From positions 23,299-87,298 of the forward strand of contig NZ_LZIF01000102.1 of NCBI RefSeq assembly GCF_001667145.1: a stretch of 64,000 bases of DNA. The letters run 5' to 3'. The position numbers and the translations under genes were made by a program. The notes beneath the pieces were generated by a model. That model saw only the letters and a list, made by a program, of their open reading frames with translations, made no database searches and was not told the origin of the DNA. This document shows, in pieces, positions 27,237 through 36,499 of this stretch (position 1 is its first letter; each line of letters begins with the position of its first letter). This DNA is from Mycobacterium sp. 852002-51971_SCH5477799-a (GTDB lineage: Bacteria > Actinomycetota > Actinomycetes > Mycobacteriales > Mycobacteriaceae).

Positions 27237-27293
27237 ATGCGCGTGGCAATCGGCTTTCCGGGCTGCTATGCCTTCGTGCATTGTTGTCGCTGA
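27237..27293 (+). CDS. Cys-rich leader peptide of the sulfate transport operon
   Basis: An 18-codon ORF, MRVAIGFPGCYAFVHCCR, ending with two adjacent Cys codons (three Cys in all) and a TGA. A -10 hexamer at 27224-27229 places transcription start at or beside the A of the ATG, so the message is probably leaderless. In M. smegmatis, leaderless polycysteine short ORFs upstream of cysteine-supply operons act as attenuators: low Cys-tRNA stalls the ribosome on the Cys codons and exposes the downstream operon. The 112 bases between this stop and subI would hold the alternative RNA structures. Location and form match that system closely. Confidence 0.8.
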   Translation: MRVAIGFPGCYAFVHCCR

Positions 27294-27405
27294 CTCCCAA
27301 CCCCGTGCGCGGTCTGGTCTGGAGTTTTCGAATTCTCCTCAAGTTCTATGCCTATCCGCAGAATCGGGACCGAATCCCCTACGTTTTTGCATCGGAAGGC
27401 CCTCA

Positions 27406-28437
27406 ATGGACATCAGGACCGCAACACAGTGGCGGCCCGTCCTCGCCCTTGCTTTGATAGCCGGCGTCATCGCCGGCTGCCACGGCGGTGCCAGTGATGC
27501 CGTCGGTGGCGGTGGGCTGGCCAACGCGCGCACCAGCATCACCCTGGTCGCGTACTCGGTCCCAGAACCGGGGTGGAGCAAGATAATTCCGGCGTTCAAT
27601 GCCTCCGATGAGGGCAAGGACGTGCAAGTCGTCACCTCCTATGGGGCATCCGGTGACCAGTCCCGCGGCGTCGTCGACGGCAAGCCGGCCGACGTCGTGA
27701 ATTTCTCCGTCGAACCCGACATCGCTCGTCTGGTGAAGGCCGGCAAGGTTTCCAAGGACTGGAATGTCGACGCCACCAAGGGAATTCCGTTCGGTTCGGT
27801 GGTCACCCTCGTGGTGCGAAAGGGCAATCCGAAGAACATCAAGGATTGGGATGACCTGTTGCGGCCTGGTGTCGAGGTCATCACCCCCAGCCCCCTGAGT
27901 TCTGGGTCGGCCAAGTGGAATCTGCTCGCGCCGTACGCGGTCAAGAGTGAAGGCGGCGCCCATAGTGATGCGGGAGTGGATTTCATCAAGAAGTTGGTGA
28001 CCGAACACGTCAAACTGCGCCCCGGATCGGGGCGGGAAGCCACCGATGTCTTCGTCCAGGGCAGCGGTGATGTGTTGATCAGCTACGAGAACGAGGCGAT
28101 CGCCACCGAGCGGGCAGGAAAGCCGGTCGAACACATCAATTTGCCGCAGACCTTCAAGATCGACAATCCGGTGGCCGTGGTCAACACCAGCCCGCACCTG
28201 GATGCCGCGGTCGCCTTCAAGAACTTCCAATACACGGCCGCGGCCCAAAAGGTTTGGGCGCAGGCCGGTTTCCGTCCGGTCGATCCGGCCGTCGCCGCCG
28301 ATTTCCGAAGCCAGTACCCGGTACCGGCGAAACTGTGGACCATCGCCGACCTCGGTGGTTGGGCCACGGCGGACCCGCAGCTCTTCGACAAGACCACCGG
28401 CAGCATCACCAAGATCTACACGAATGCCACCGGATGA
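27406..28437 (+). CDS. subI: sulfate-binding lipoprotein SubI
   Basis: A 343-residue periplasmic sulfate-binding protein (Rv2400c). The signal peptide ends in the lipobox VIAG-Cys25. The mature part has SYGASGDQSRGVVDGKPADV, the oxyanion-binding region, and SGSAKWNLLAPY. It captures sulfate (or thiosulfate) for the CysTWA transporter. GGAAGG lies seven bases before the ATG; the in-frame extension upstream overlaps the leader peptide and is not used. The TGA overlaps the cysT ATG. Confidence 0.95.
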   Translation: MDIRTATQWRPVLALALIAGVIAGCHGGASDAVGGGGLANARTSITLVAYSVPEPGWSKIIPAFNASDEGKDVQVVTSYGASGDQSRGVVDGKPADVVNFSVEPDIARLVKAGKVSKDWNVDATKGIPFGSVVTLVVRKGNPKNIKDWDDLLRPGVEVITPSPLSSGSAKWNLLAPYAVKSEGGAHSDAGVDFIKKLVTEHVKLRPGSGREATDVFVQGSGDVLISYENEAIATERAGKPVEHINLPQTFKIDNPVAVVNTSPHLDAAVAFKNFQYTAAAQKVWAQAGFRPVDPAVAADFRSQYPVPAKLWTIADLGGWATADPQLFDKTTGSITKIYTNATG

Positions 28438-29306
28438 CGGCCATCACGCCGGACCCGCTGGCGATCCGGCCCGAGCTCAGCGGTAACGCACCACCGGGAC
28501 CGCTGGGCGGAAGCGGCCGCGGGACCACCGCCCTTCGGGTCGGAGCGGCCACGGTGTGGCTGTCGGTGATCGTCCTGCTGCCGCTGGCGGCAATCGCCTG
28601 GCAATCCGCCGGTGGCGGCTGGCACGCGTTCTGGCTGGCCGTCTCCTCGAATGCCGCGGTCCAGTCGTTCCGGGTGACCCTGACGATCTCGGCCGGGGTC
28701 ACGGTGCTCAACTTGGTTTTCGGCCTGGTGATCGCGTGGGTGCTGGTGCGTGATGACTTTCCGGGCAAGCGGCTGGTCGACGCGATCATCGATCTGCCGT
28801 TCGCGTTGCCCACGATCGTCGCCAGCCTGGTGATGCTGGCGTTGTACGGCAACCACAGCCCCATCGGCCTGCATCTGCAGCACACGTCATGGGGTGTGAC
28901 GGTGGCGCTGGCCTTCGTAACGTTGCCGTTCGTGGTGCGCGCCGTCCAGCCGGTGCTCCTGGAATTGGATCGTGAAACCGAGGAGGCCGCGGCGTCGCTG
29001 GGTGCCAGCGGCCCGAAGATCTTCACCTCCGTGGTGCTGCCGTCGCTGCTGCCCGCGTTGTTATCCGGTGCGGGCCTGGCGTTCTCACGGGCGATCGGCG
29101 AGTTCGGATCCGTGGTGCTCATCGGGGGTGCGGTGCCGGGCAAGACCGAAGTGTCATCGCAGTGGATACGCACCCTGATCGAAAACGACGACCGCACCGG
29201 CGCGGCCGCAATATCGATTGTGCTGTTGGCCATTTCGTTTGTCGTGCTGCTCATCCTGCGAATCGTGGGCGGGCACGCGGCCAAGCGTGAGGAGCTGTCC
29301 GCATGA
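28434..29306 (+). CDS. cysT: sulfate ABC transporter permease CysT
   Basis: A 290-residue permease (Rv2399c) with about six membrane helices from residue 35 onward. The cytoplasmic ABC-contact loop reads EEAAASLGASGPKIFTSVVL, the EAA motif of binding-protein-dependent permeases. DLPFALPTIVASLVML is the conserved start of the core domain. It forms the channel with CysW. Overlaps of 4 bases on both sides show operon coupling. Confidence 0.95.
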   Translation: MTAITPDPLAIRPELSGNAPPGPLGGSGRGTTALRVGAATVWLSVIVLLPLAAIAWQSAGGGWHAFWLAVSSNAAVQSFRVTLTISAGVTVLNLVFGLVIAWVLVRDDFPGKRLVDAIIDLPFALPTIVASLVMLALYGNHSPIGLHLQHTSWGVTVALAFVTLPFVVRAVQPVLLELDRETEEAAASLGASGPKIFTSVVLPSLLPALLSGAGLAFSRAIGEFGSVVLIGGAVPGKTEVSSQWIRTLIENDDRTGAAAISIVLLAISFVVLLILRIVGGHAAKREELSA

Positions 29307-30121
29307 CATCGTCTGCGGGAGTGCGCTATTGGCTGCGGTTCATCGCGCTCGGATACATTTTCGTTCTGCTGGTCGTCCCGGTCGCGCTGATCCTGTGGCG
29401 GACATTTGAACCTGGGCTCGGCCAGTTCTACGCCTGGGTGAGCACCCCCGCCGCGATATCGGCGCTGAATCTGACGCTGCTGGTGGTGGCCATCGTGGTG
29501 CCCCTCAACGTTGTCTTTGGTATTCCCACGGCATTGGTGCTCGCGCGCAACAGGTTTCGTGGCAAGGGCGTGCTGCAGGCCGTCATCGACCTTCCGTTCG
29601 CCGTCTCGCCCGTTATCGTGGGCGTCGCGTTGATCGTTTTGTGGGGGTCGGCCGGTGCGCTCGGTTTCGTGGAGCAGGACCTAGGGTTCAAGATCATCTT
29701 CGGCCTGCCGGGAATTGTGCTTGCCAGCATCTTCGTCACGCTTCCTTTCGTGGTTCGCGAAGTGGAGCCGGTGCTGCACGAGCTGGGAACCGACCAGGAG
29801 GAGGCGGCGGCCACCCTGGGTTCGGGCTGGTGGCAGACCTTCTGGCGGATCACCTTGCCGTCCATCCGGTGGGGTCTGACCTACGGCATCGTGTTGACGA
29901 TCGCACGTACCCTGGGGGAATACGGCGCCGTGCTCATGGTGTCGTCGAACCTGCCCGGGAAGTCGCAGACACTGACATTGCTCGTCTCCGACCGCTACAA
30001 CCGGGGCGCGGAGTACGGCGCCTATGCGCTGTCCACGCTGCTGATGGGAGTTGCCGTGCTGGTGTTGGTTTTCCAGGTGGTGCTCGACGCGCGCCGCGCA
30101 CGAGCGGCCAGACAGGCCTGA
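29303..30121 (+). CDS. cysW: sulfate ABC transporter permease CysW
   Basis: A 272-residue permease (Rv2398c) and the pseudo-symmetric partner of CysT. It has [15 protein letters not shown] and the EAA-loop [20 protein letters not shown], with about six helices and a basic C-terminus ([11 protein letters not shown]). Its ATG overlaps the cysT stop and cysA1 follows 8 bases after its stop. Confidence 0.95.
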   Translation: MTSSAGVRYWLRFIALGYIFVLLVVPVALILWRTFEPGLGQFYAWVSTPAAISALNLTLLVVAIVVPLNVVFGIPTALVLARNRFRGKGVLQAVIDLPFAVSPVIVGVALIVLWGSAGALGFVEQDLGFKIIFGLPGIVLASIFVTLPFVVREVEPVLHELGTDQEEAAATLGSGWWQTFWRITLPSIRWGLTYGIVLTIARTLGEYGAVLMVSSNLPGKSQTLTLLVSDRYNRGAEYGAYALSTLLMGVAVLVLVFQVVLDARRARAARQA

Positions 30122-30129
30122 CGAGGGGA

Positions 30130-31224
30130 ATGACCGTGACCGACGACGGCGCCAACCGCGACGACCTTGCCATCATTGTGCGCGACGCCAACAAACGCTA
30201 TGGCGATTACGTCGCCCTGGACCATGTGGACTTCGTGGTGCCCACCGGCTCGCTGACGGCGTTGCTGGGTCCCAGTGGGTCGGGCAAATCGACCCTGCTG
30301 CGTGCCATCGCGGGCCTCGACCAACCCGACACCGGAACCGTCACGATCTACGGCCGTGACGTGACGCGGGTGCCACCGCAGCGCCGGGGCATCGGCTTCG
30401 TGTTTCAGCACTATGCGGCGTTCAAGCACTTGACTGTCCGCGACAACGTGGCCTATGGGCTCAAGGTCCGCAAGCGGCCCAAAGCCGAGGTCAAGGCGAA
30501 AGTCGACAATCTGCTGGAGGTGGTGGGCCTGAGCGGGCTTGCGGCCCGCTACCCCAACCAGCTGTCCGGCGGTCAACGGCAGCGGATGGCATTGGCGCGG
30601 GCGCTGGCCGTCGATCCGCAGGTGCTGCTGCTCGACGAGCCGTTCGGCGCGCTGGACGCCAAGGTGCGTGAGGATCTGCGAGCGTGGCTGCGGCGCCTGC
30701 ACGACGAGGTGCACGTGACCACGGTGCTGGTCACCCACGACCAGGCCGAGGCATTGGACGTCGCCGACCGCATCGCGGTGCTCAACCAGGGCCGCATCGA
30801 GCAGATCGGTTCCCCTACCGACGTCTATGACACCCCAGCGAACGCGTTCGTGATGTCGTTCCTCGGTGCGGTGTCCACCCTGAACGGCACCCTGGTGCGC
30901 CCGCACGACATCCGGGTGGGGCGCAACCCCCAGATGGCGATCGCCGGCGGGGACGGCACCGCCGATTCCGTCGGTGTGGTGCGCGCCGTCGTCGAACGGG
31001 TGGTCACGCTGGGATTCGAGGTACGGGTCGAGCTGACCAGCGCCGCCACCGGCGGCTTCTTCACCGCCCAGATCACCCGCGGCGACGCCGAGGCGCTGGC
31101 CCTGCGCGAAGGCGACACCGTCTACGTACGTGCCACCCGCGTTCCGCCGATCGCCCTGCATTCAACCGACGCCGGACGCGCGGACGGGGCCGACGAGGAC
31201 GAAAACACGTTGACGTCGGCCTGA
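30130..31224 (+). CDS. cysA1: sulfate ABC transporter ATPase CysA1
   Basis: A 364-residue ABC ATPase (Rv2397c). Walker A is GPSGSGKST near residue 50, the signature [15 protein letters not shown] near 150, Walker [13 protein letters not shown], and the switch His in [15 protein letters not shown]-terminal TOBE-like regulatory region begins near 240. It energises sulfate import through CysTW. GAGGGG precedes the ATG. It ends the operon and faces cysH with a 28-base gap. Confidence 0.95.
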   Translation: MTVTDDGANRDDLAIIVRDANKRYGDYVALDHVDFVVPTGSLTALLGPSGSGKSTLLRAIAGLDQPDTGTVTIYGRDVTRVPPQRRGIGFVFQHYAAFKHLTVRDNVAYGLKVRKRPKAEVKAKVDNLLEVVGLSGLAARYPNQLSGGQRQRMALARALAVDPQVLLLDEPFGALDAKVREDLRAWLRRLHDEVHVTTVLVTHDQAEALDVADRIAVLNQGRIEQIGSPTDVYDTPANAFVMSFLGAVSTLNGTLVRPHDIRVGRNPQMAIAGGDGTADSVGVVRAVVERVVTLGFEVRVELTSAATGGFFTAQITRGDAEALALREGDTVYVRATRVPPIALHSTDAGRADGADEDENTLTSA

Positions 31225-31252
31225 CGGCCGGGTTCGTCAGTTAGCGCCGTCG

Positions 31253-31996
31253 CTAAGAGGCGTGCAATCCGCATTCCGTCTTGGCCCGCCCCTGCCAGCG
31301 TCCGCTGCGCGGGTCGGCGCCCGCCAGCGGCTTCGCCGTGCAGGGCTCGCAGCCGATCGATGAATATCCTTCGTAGATAAGCGGATTGACCAGAACACCG
31401 TGATCGTCGATGTAGTTCTGCACGTCTTCGTCGGTCCACGTCGCCATCGGGTTGACTTTCACCAGCTTGAAGCCCTCGTCGAACCCCACCACCGGCGCGT
31501 TGGCGCGCGTAGCCGTCTCCGACCGGCGCAGCCCGGTCACCCACGCCGAGTATCCGCGCAGCGTCTTGCCGAGCGGCTCGACCTTGCGCAACCGGCAGCA
31601 TTCTCCCGGGTCGCGCGAAAAAAGGTCCTTGCCCAACAGTTTGTCCTGCTCGGCGACGCTCTGCTCTGGAGTGACATTGAGCACCCGGATGTCATACACG
31701 GACTCGATCGCGTCCCGGGTGCCGATGGTTTCCACGAAGTGATAACCGGTGTCCAGGAACACTACCGGCACACCCGGGCGCGCCTTCGCCGCCAGATCGA
31801 TCAACACGGCCTCCTGCATGCTGGAGGCCACCACGTAGTTGCAGGTGGCCCAGCCGCGCGGCCCGTTGACGCCGCCGAATGTTTTATCGGTCCACCGCAA
31901 CACGTCCGCGGCGCTGGCGCCCTCCAGCTCGGCCGCTCCGCGGGCGGCAAGCGCGCGCAGTTCGGCTTCCGGGAGTCTGGTTGTTCGTTCGCTCAT
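31253..31996 (-). CDS. cysH: assimilatory APS reductase CysH
   Basis: A 247-residue adenylylsulfate reductase (Rv2392). It reduces adenosine phosphosulfate to sulfite using thioredoxin. The four [4Fe-4S] ligands are present: GECCRLRKVEPL and GCEPCTAKPL. The catalytic cysteine is in the terminal TECGLH. The PP-loop region VVASSMQEAVLIDL and LDTGYHFVET bind the nucleotide. The Cys-Cys/Cys-x2-Cys cluster marks it as an APS, not PAPS, reductase. The ATG overlaps the nirA stop. No ferrochelatase gene (che1 in M. tuberculosis) follows. Confidence 0.95.
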   Translation of the reverse strand: MSERTTRLPEAELRALAARGAAELEGASAADVLRWTDKTFGGVNGPRGWATCNYVVASSMQEAVLIDLAAKARPGVPVVFLDTGYHFVETIGTRDAIESVYDIRVLNVTPEQSVAEQDKLLGKDLFSRDPGECCRLRKVEPLGKTLRGYSAWVTGLRRSETATRANAPVVGFDEGFKLVKVNPMATWTDEDVQNYIDDHGVLVNPLIYEGYSSIGCEPCTAKPLAGADPRSGRWQGRAKTECGLHAS

Positions 31997-33660
31997 CGCA
32001 AATCGTCCTCGTCTGCCCTCATAGCCCACTGTGCGAAACGTTCACCCTCGCCGCGATATTTCAGGAAGTTGCGTGTGACCCGCTCGATGTAGTCGCCGAG
32101 CTCGTCGCTGGTGACCTTGTGCTGACGCAACTTTCGACCGAATCCGCTGTCCAGGCCCAGGCTGCCGCCCAAATGAACCTGGAAAGCCTCGACCGAGCCG
32201 CCCTGTCCGTCGTCGACCATCTGACCCTTCAGTCCAATGTCGGCGACCTGAATGCGCGCGCATGAATTGGGACAGCCGTTGAGGTTGACGGTGATCGGCA
32301 CGTCGAGTTGCTCGTTGACGTCCGCAAGGCGGCGTTCCAGGTCGGGCACCAAAGACTGCGCCTTGACCCGGGTTTCGGCAAATGAAAGCTTGCAGAACTC
32401 AATCCCTGTGCAAGCCATCACATTCCGGCGCCAATGTGATGGCTGAGTGTGCAGGCCGAGCGCCTCGAGGCCGGCGATCAACTCGTCGAGCTTGTCGTCG
32501 GGCACGTCGAGGATGACCAGCTTCTGGTAGGGGGTGAGCCGGATCCGGTCCGAGCCGGCCCGCTCGGCGAGGTCGGCCACGGCGGTGAGGATGGTGCCCG
32601 ACACCCGTCCCGCGATCGAGGCGACGCCCACCGCGTTGAGTCCGTTCTTGAGCCGCTGCACGCCCACGTGGTCGATCGGGCGCTTCAGCGGCTCGGGAGC
32701 CGGGCCGTCGATCAGCGGACGCTTGAGGTATTCGGTTTCCAGGACTTCGCGGAATTTCTCGACGCCCCAGTCCTTGATGAGGAACTTCAGCCGCGCCTTG
32801 GACCGCAGCCGTCGGTAGCCGTAATCGCGGAAGATCGAGGTCACCGCGTTCCACACCTCGGGCACCTCTTCGAGCGGCACCCAGGCGCCCACCCGCTGGG
32901 CCAGCATCGGGTTGGTCGACAACCCGCCACCGACCCACAGGTCCAGCCCGGGGCCATGCTCGGGGTGGTTGACGCCGATGAACGCGATGTCATTGACCTC
33001 GTGCACCACGTCCTGCAGGCCCGAGATCGCAGTCTTGTACTTGCGCGGCAGGTCGGCGAAGTCGGGCTGACCGATATAGCGGCGCGCGATCTCCTCGATC
33101 GCCCAGCTGGGGTCGAGCACCTCGTCGAGCGACTCCCCGGCCAGCGGTGAGCCCAAGATCACACGGGGGCAGTCACCGCAGGCTTCGGCGGTCTGCAGCC
33201 CGACCTCGGCCAGCCGCCGCCAGATTTCGGGGACGTTCTCCACCTCGATCCAGTGGTACTGCACATTCTCGCGGTCGGTGACGTCGGCGGTGTCGCGGGC
33301 GAATTCGGTGGAAATCTGGCCCACGGTGCGCAGCGCGGCCGCCGAGAGCGCGCCGCCGTCGCAGCGCACCCGCATCATGAAGTACTTGGCTTCGAGCAAC
33401 TCCGCGTTGTCGTCGCCGGTGAACGTGCCGTCGTAGCCCTGTTCGCGCTGGGTGTACAGGCCCCACCAGCGGAAGCGCCCTCGCAGGTCGCTCTTGTCGA
33501 TGCTGTCGAAGCCGTCGCGCGCGTAGATGGTCTCGATGCGCTCCCGGACGTCCAGCGGGGCGCCGGCCTGCTTCATCTCTTCGTTCGGATTCAGCGGCTC
33601 ACGATTTCCCAGTGCCCATTGGCCCTCGTTACGGGGCTTCGCGGGTCGGGCGGTGGTCAT
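31993..33660 (-). CDS. nirA: ferredoxin-dependent sulfite reductase NirA/SirA
   Basis: A 555-residue siroheme and [4Fe-4S] enzyme (Rv2391) that reduces sulfite to sulfide with six electrons. The cluster-siroheme ligands are in MACTGIEFCKLS and NGCPNSCARIQ. Tyr69 (WWGLYTQRE) and Cys161 (AEACGDCPR) fall at the residues that form the unusual Tyr-Cys crosslink in the M. tuberculosis enzyme. It is the first full gene of the minus-strand operon with cysH and is preceded by a Cys-rich leader ORF. Despite the symbol it is a sulfite, not nitrite, reductase. Confidence 0.95.
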   Translation of the reverse strand: MTTARPAKPRNEGQWALGNREPLNPNEEMKQAGAPLDVRERIETIYARDGFDSIDKSDLRGRFRWWGLYTQREQGYDGTFTGDDNAELLEAKYFMMRVRCDGGALSAAALRTVGQISTEFARDTADVTDRENVQYHWIEVENVPEIWRRLAEVGLQTAEACGDCPRVILGSPLAGESLDEVLDPSWAIEEIARRYIGQPDFADLPRKYKTAISGLQDVVHEVNDIAFIGVNHPEHGPGLDLWVGGGLSTNPMLAQRVGAWVPLEEVPEVWNAVTSIFRDYGYRRLRSKARLKFLIKDWGVEKFREVLETEYLKRPLIDGPAPEPLKRPIDHVGVQRLKNGLNAVGVASIAGRVSGTILTAVADLAERAGSDRIRLTPYQKLVILDVPDDKLDELIAGLEALGLHTQPSHWRRNVMACTGIEFCKLSFAETRVKAQSLVPDLERRLADVNEQLDVPITVNLNGCPNSCARIQVADIGLKGQMVDDGQGGSVEAFQVHLGGSLGLDSGFGRKLRQHKVTSDELGDYIERVTRNFLKYRGEGERFAQWAMRADEDDLR

Positions 33661-33773
33661 CGGAAGTTCTCTCCTTCAACAAGATCGCCAGCGCGGCCAG
33701 CACAGTTCACCGGCACTTTTGGGCGGCGCGGAACCTCGGCCAGCTGGAGACACAGGGGGCTGGGTCTACCACG

Positions 33774-33866
33774 TCAAGGCAGACAGATACAGCTGCAAAC
33801 GCGCTTGAGGTCAATGTGCCGTCGCGCCACGAGCACCACGTGCGGGCTGGGCTGGGCGACAGTCAC
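33774..33866 (-). CDS. polycysteine leader peptide of the nirA-cysH operon
   Basis: A 30-codon GTG-started ORF on the minus strand whose last residues are RVCSCICLP, three Cys codons spaced by one, then TGA. A CACAAT -10-like hexamer ends six bases before the GTG, so the transcript probably starts at the GTG with no 5' leader. It has the form of the leaderless polycysteine attenuator ORFs described upstream of the sulfite reductase operon of M. smegmatis. About 110 bases separate it from the nirA start, room for a terminator/antiterminator or a masked ribosome site. It would couple sulfide production to Cys-tRNA supply. Confidence 0.85.
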   Translation of the reverse strand: MTVAQPSPHVVLVARRHIDLKRVCSCICLP

Positions 33867-33872
33867 GCCACC

Positions 33873-33878
33873 ATTGTG
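33873..33878 (-). promoter_or_regulatory. -10 element of the nirA leader transcript
   Basis: On the minus strand CACAAT lies six bases before the leader GTG. It keeps the A at position 2 and the T at position 6 of the TAnnnT consensus; spacing fits transcription starting at the GTG. Confidence 0.5.
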
Positions 33879-34067
33879 CCATGACTGCCGAAGAGCCATG
33901 CGAGCAGGTCAAATCTCGGCTCACGGTGATTAAAAATACCGGGCAATTCCGGTAAATCGCACTCGCAAACCCATATACGGTGCAGCGGGACCCTCGCTGT
34001 GCGCGAGCGGGCGTCGCGGCCGAATCGACGACCCGGGGCCGTCCCGTTTGTCGTGGGATCATTTGGC

Positions 34068-35240
34068 ATGGCCATTCGTGAGGAACCGGTCGACCTGCCC
34101 GACTTCGGGGTGGTCGCCGGCCAGCCGTTTGGCATCTACGTGCACGTGCCCTTTTGCATAACGCGTTGCGGCTACTGCGATTTCAACACCTACACTCCGG
34201 CCGAGCTGGGTGGCGTCAATCCGGATGCCTGGCTCAACGCGCTGGGGTCGGAACTGGAACTGGCCGCCGCGAGGTTGCAGGCGCCGCCGGTGAACACCGT
34301 CTTCGTCGGTGGTGGGACGCCCTCGCTGCTCGGGGGGCCGCGGATGGCGACGCTGCTAGGCATGGTGCGCCAGCATTTCACGCTGGCCCCCGATGCCGAG
34401 GTCACCACCGAGGCCAACCCCGAGTCGGCATGGCCTGATTTCTTCGACGCCATCCGAGCTGCCGGCTATACCCGGGTATCACTGGGGATGCAGTCAGTGG
34501 CGCCGAAGGTGCTGGGTGTCCTCGACCGCATCCACACGCCGAACAGGTCCGCGGCCTCGGCGCGCGAGGCGTTGGCTGCCGGCTTCGAACACGTCAGCCT
34601 CGATTTGATCTACGGAACTCCGGGGGAGTCCGACGACGACCTGTTGTGCTCGGTCGACACCGCCATCGAGACCGGTGTGGATCACGTGTCCGCCTACGCG
34701 CTGGTGGTTGAGGCAGGCACCGCGCTGGCCCGGCGAGTGCGACGCGGTGAACTAGCCGCACCCGATGACGACGTGTTGGCCCATCGCTACGAATTGGTCG
34801 ATGCGCGGCTGTCGCAGGCGGGCTTGTCCTGGTACGAGGTGTCCAACTGGTCGCGGCCCGGCGGTGAGTGCCGGCACAATCTCGGTTACTGGGATGGTGG
34901 CCAGTGGTGGGGCGCGGGGCCGGGTGCGCACGGGTACGTCGGTGCGACTCGCTGGTGGAATGTCAAGCACCCCAACGCTTACGCGGAGAGGTTGAGCGCC
35001 GCGGCGCTGCCGGCGGCCGGGTTCGAGCAGCTTGATGCCGACGCCTTGCACACCGAGGACGTGCTGCTGAAAACCCGGCTGCGCCAGGGGCTTCCAGCTG
35101 ATCTGTTGAGCGTTGCCGAGCGCGACCGCGCTCGGGGCGTTATTGCCGACGGGTTATTGGTGCCCGAGGGAGACAGTCTTGTCCTGACTCCGCGCGGACG
35201 GCTATTGGCCGACGGGGTGGTGCGAACGCTGTTGGGATAG
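34068..35240 (+). CDS. hemW: HemW-type radical SAM heme chaperone
   Basis: A 390-residue radical SAM protein, the gene called hemN (Rv2388c) in older annotation. The cluster motif is CITRCGYCDF, that is CxxxCxxCxF, the HemW signature; true HemN coproporphyrinogen dehydrogenases have CxxxCxxCxC. The SAM-binding GGGTPSLL and the C-terminal HemN-like domain (ALHTEDVLLKTRLRQGL) are present. HemW binds and delivers heme, so the dehydrogenase name is likely wrong. The start at 34068 gives the normal N-terminus; an earlier in-frame codon adds an Arg-rich stretch without similarity. Confidence 0.9.
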   Translation: MAIREEPVDLPDFGVVAGQPFGIYVHVPFCITRCGYCDFNTYTPAELGGVNPDAWLNALGSELELAAARLQAPPVNTVFVGGGTPSLLGGPRMATLLGMVRQHFTLAPDAEVTTEANPESAWPDFFDAIRAAGYTRVSLGMQSVAPKVLGVLDRIHTPNRSAASAREALAAGFEHVSLDLIYGTPGESDDDLLCSVDTAIETGVDHVSAYALVVEAGTALARRVRRGELAAPDDDVLAHRYELVDARLSQAGLSWYEVSNWSRPGGECRHNLGYWDGGQWWGAGPGAHGYVGATRWWNVKHPNAYAERLSAAALPAAGFEQLDADALHTEDVLLKTRLRQGLPADLLSVAERDRARGVIADGLLVPEGDSLVLTPRGRLLADGVVRTLLG

Positions 35241-35257
35241 CGGCGTTGTCGGCACGA

Positions 35258-36499
35258 TCAGACGCCGAACCAATGCTCGAAGGCGCGGGCGATCTCGATG
35301 TAGAGCGGGATCCCCACGGTGACGTTGTAGGAGAACGTCAGGCCCAGAGACGCGGCCAGCGGCAGGGTCGGGCTCGCCTCGGGGATCGCCAGCCGCTGCA
35401 CCGCGGGGACGGCGATGTAAGAAGCTGCACCACACAGCACAGCGAACAACACATAGGTTCCGGTCTTGAAGTCGGTGTGTGTCAGTGATGCGTAGCTGCA
35501 GGCAACGATGATGCCCAGTGTCGCAAAGACATTCGGCGCCACCAGGCCGAATACGATGAAACCGGGACCGGCGGTGCGAAGGTCCTTCAGCTTGCGCGAC
35601 GCCGTCATTCCCATTTCCAGCAGGAACAGACACAGCACACCCTGGAAGGCCAGCACGAAGAATTTGTCGTCGTCGGCGACGACCTTCTGGCCCTGCAACC
35701 CACTGACGAGGCCGATGATGATGCCGCCCATCAACAGGACAAGGCCGGGATTGAGGAAGACCTCCTGGAAGAGTTCCCTGGAGAAAATGGCCGCCCTCTT
35801 GTGCGCGGTGCGCGCGGGCCTCGGGTCCGGTTGCCAATCCGGGTGGTCCAGCTTTTCGAGCGAGAGCTCCAGCTCCTCCTTGATGGCGGCTTCCTCCTGG
35901 CTCTCGAGACTCTGGCCCTGCGGAGGACGCGCGGCGGTACCGGGTCCGACCCCGACCTTGACGGGTGGCGTGTAGCCGCCCTCGTCGGGCATGTAGCCGG
36001 CGGAGTCCATGCCCCGATGACGCAGTCGGGCAACGAAATACAGCGCCACCAGGCAGCCCGGGATCTCCATCACCGCCAGCATCACCGGCATGTAGGCATT
36101 GAAAGCGACGTTCACCGCGGCCAGCACGGCCACGCAGGTGGCAAAGGTTCCCGCCGAGTCCGATCCGTAGTAGCCGGCGATGGTCGCGCGGTCGACTTTC
36201 CGAAGGGATTTGAGGCGGCTGAGACCTAGGTAGGCCAGGCCGCCGATCAGACAGTTCAGCACGAAGCCCAGGACCATGAAGCCGACGATGGGCCCGACGC
36301 TCGACGCACTGACCTGTGCGAGTTCTTCCCCGCCATGCCAGCCGATGGCCAGCAACAGGTACATGGTCAGTCCCTGATAGATGACGTAAGGAAATTCGAA
36401 CCGCACCTTGAGAATGGGAATCAGGAACCCGAAGTAAAAGAACAGCAGGAGCGGTTTGAACAAGTTATGGGTGAAGTTGTGCCAGAACTCTTGCAGCAT
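35258..36499 (-). CDS. SbtA-type sodium-dependent bicarbonate permease
   Basis: A 413-residue membrane protein corresponding to Rv2387. Two blocks of five hydrophobic helices flank an acidic cytoplasmic loop at about 165-240 (ESQEEAAIKEELELSLEKLD). The repeats carry YYGSDSAGTFATCVAV and CGAASYIAVPA, both typical of the SbtA family of cyanobacterial bicarbonate importers. No SbtB regulator is adjacent. GGAGGC lies close upstream of the ATG. A role in supplying bicarbonate is inferred from the family. Confidence 0.85.
   Translation of the reverse strand: MLQEFWHNFTHNLFKPLLLFFYFGFLIPILKVRFEFPYVIYQGLTMYLLLAIGWHGGEELAQVSASSVGPIVGFMVLGFVLNCLIGGLAYLGLSRLKSLRKVDRATIAGYYGSDSAGTFATCVAVLAAVNVAFNAYMPVMLAVMEIPGCLVALYFVARLRHRGMDSAGYMPDEGGYTPPVKVGVGPGTAARPPQGQSLESQEEAAIKEELELSLEKLDHPDWQPDPRPARTAHKRAAIFSRELFQEVFLNPGLVLLMGGIIIGLVSGLQGQKVVADDDKFFVLAFQGVLCLFLLEMGMTASRKLKDLRTAGPGFIVFGLVAPNVFATLGIIVACSYASLTHTDFKTGTYVLFAVLCGAASYIAVPAVQRLAIPEASPTLPLAASLGLTFSYNVTVGIPLYIEIARAFEHWFGV

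Noticed and set aside
27196..27405. 70-residue N-terminal extension of SubI
   Set aside because: It would precede the signal peptide and overlap the Cys-rich leader ORF in another frame; the lipoprotein signal must be at the N-terminus.
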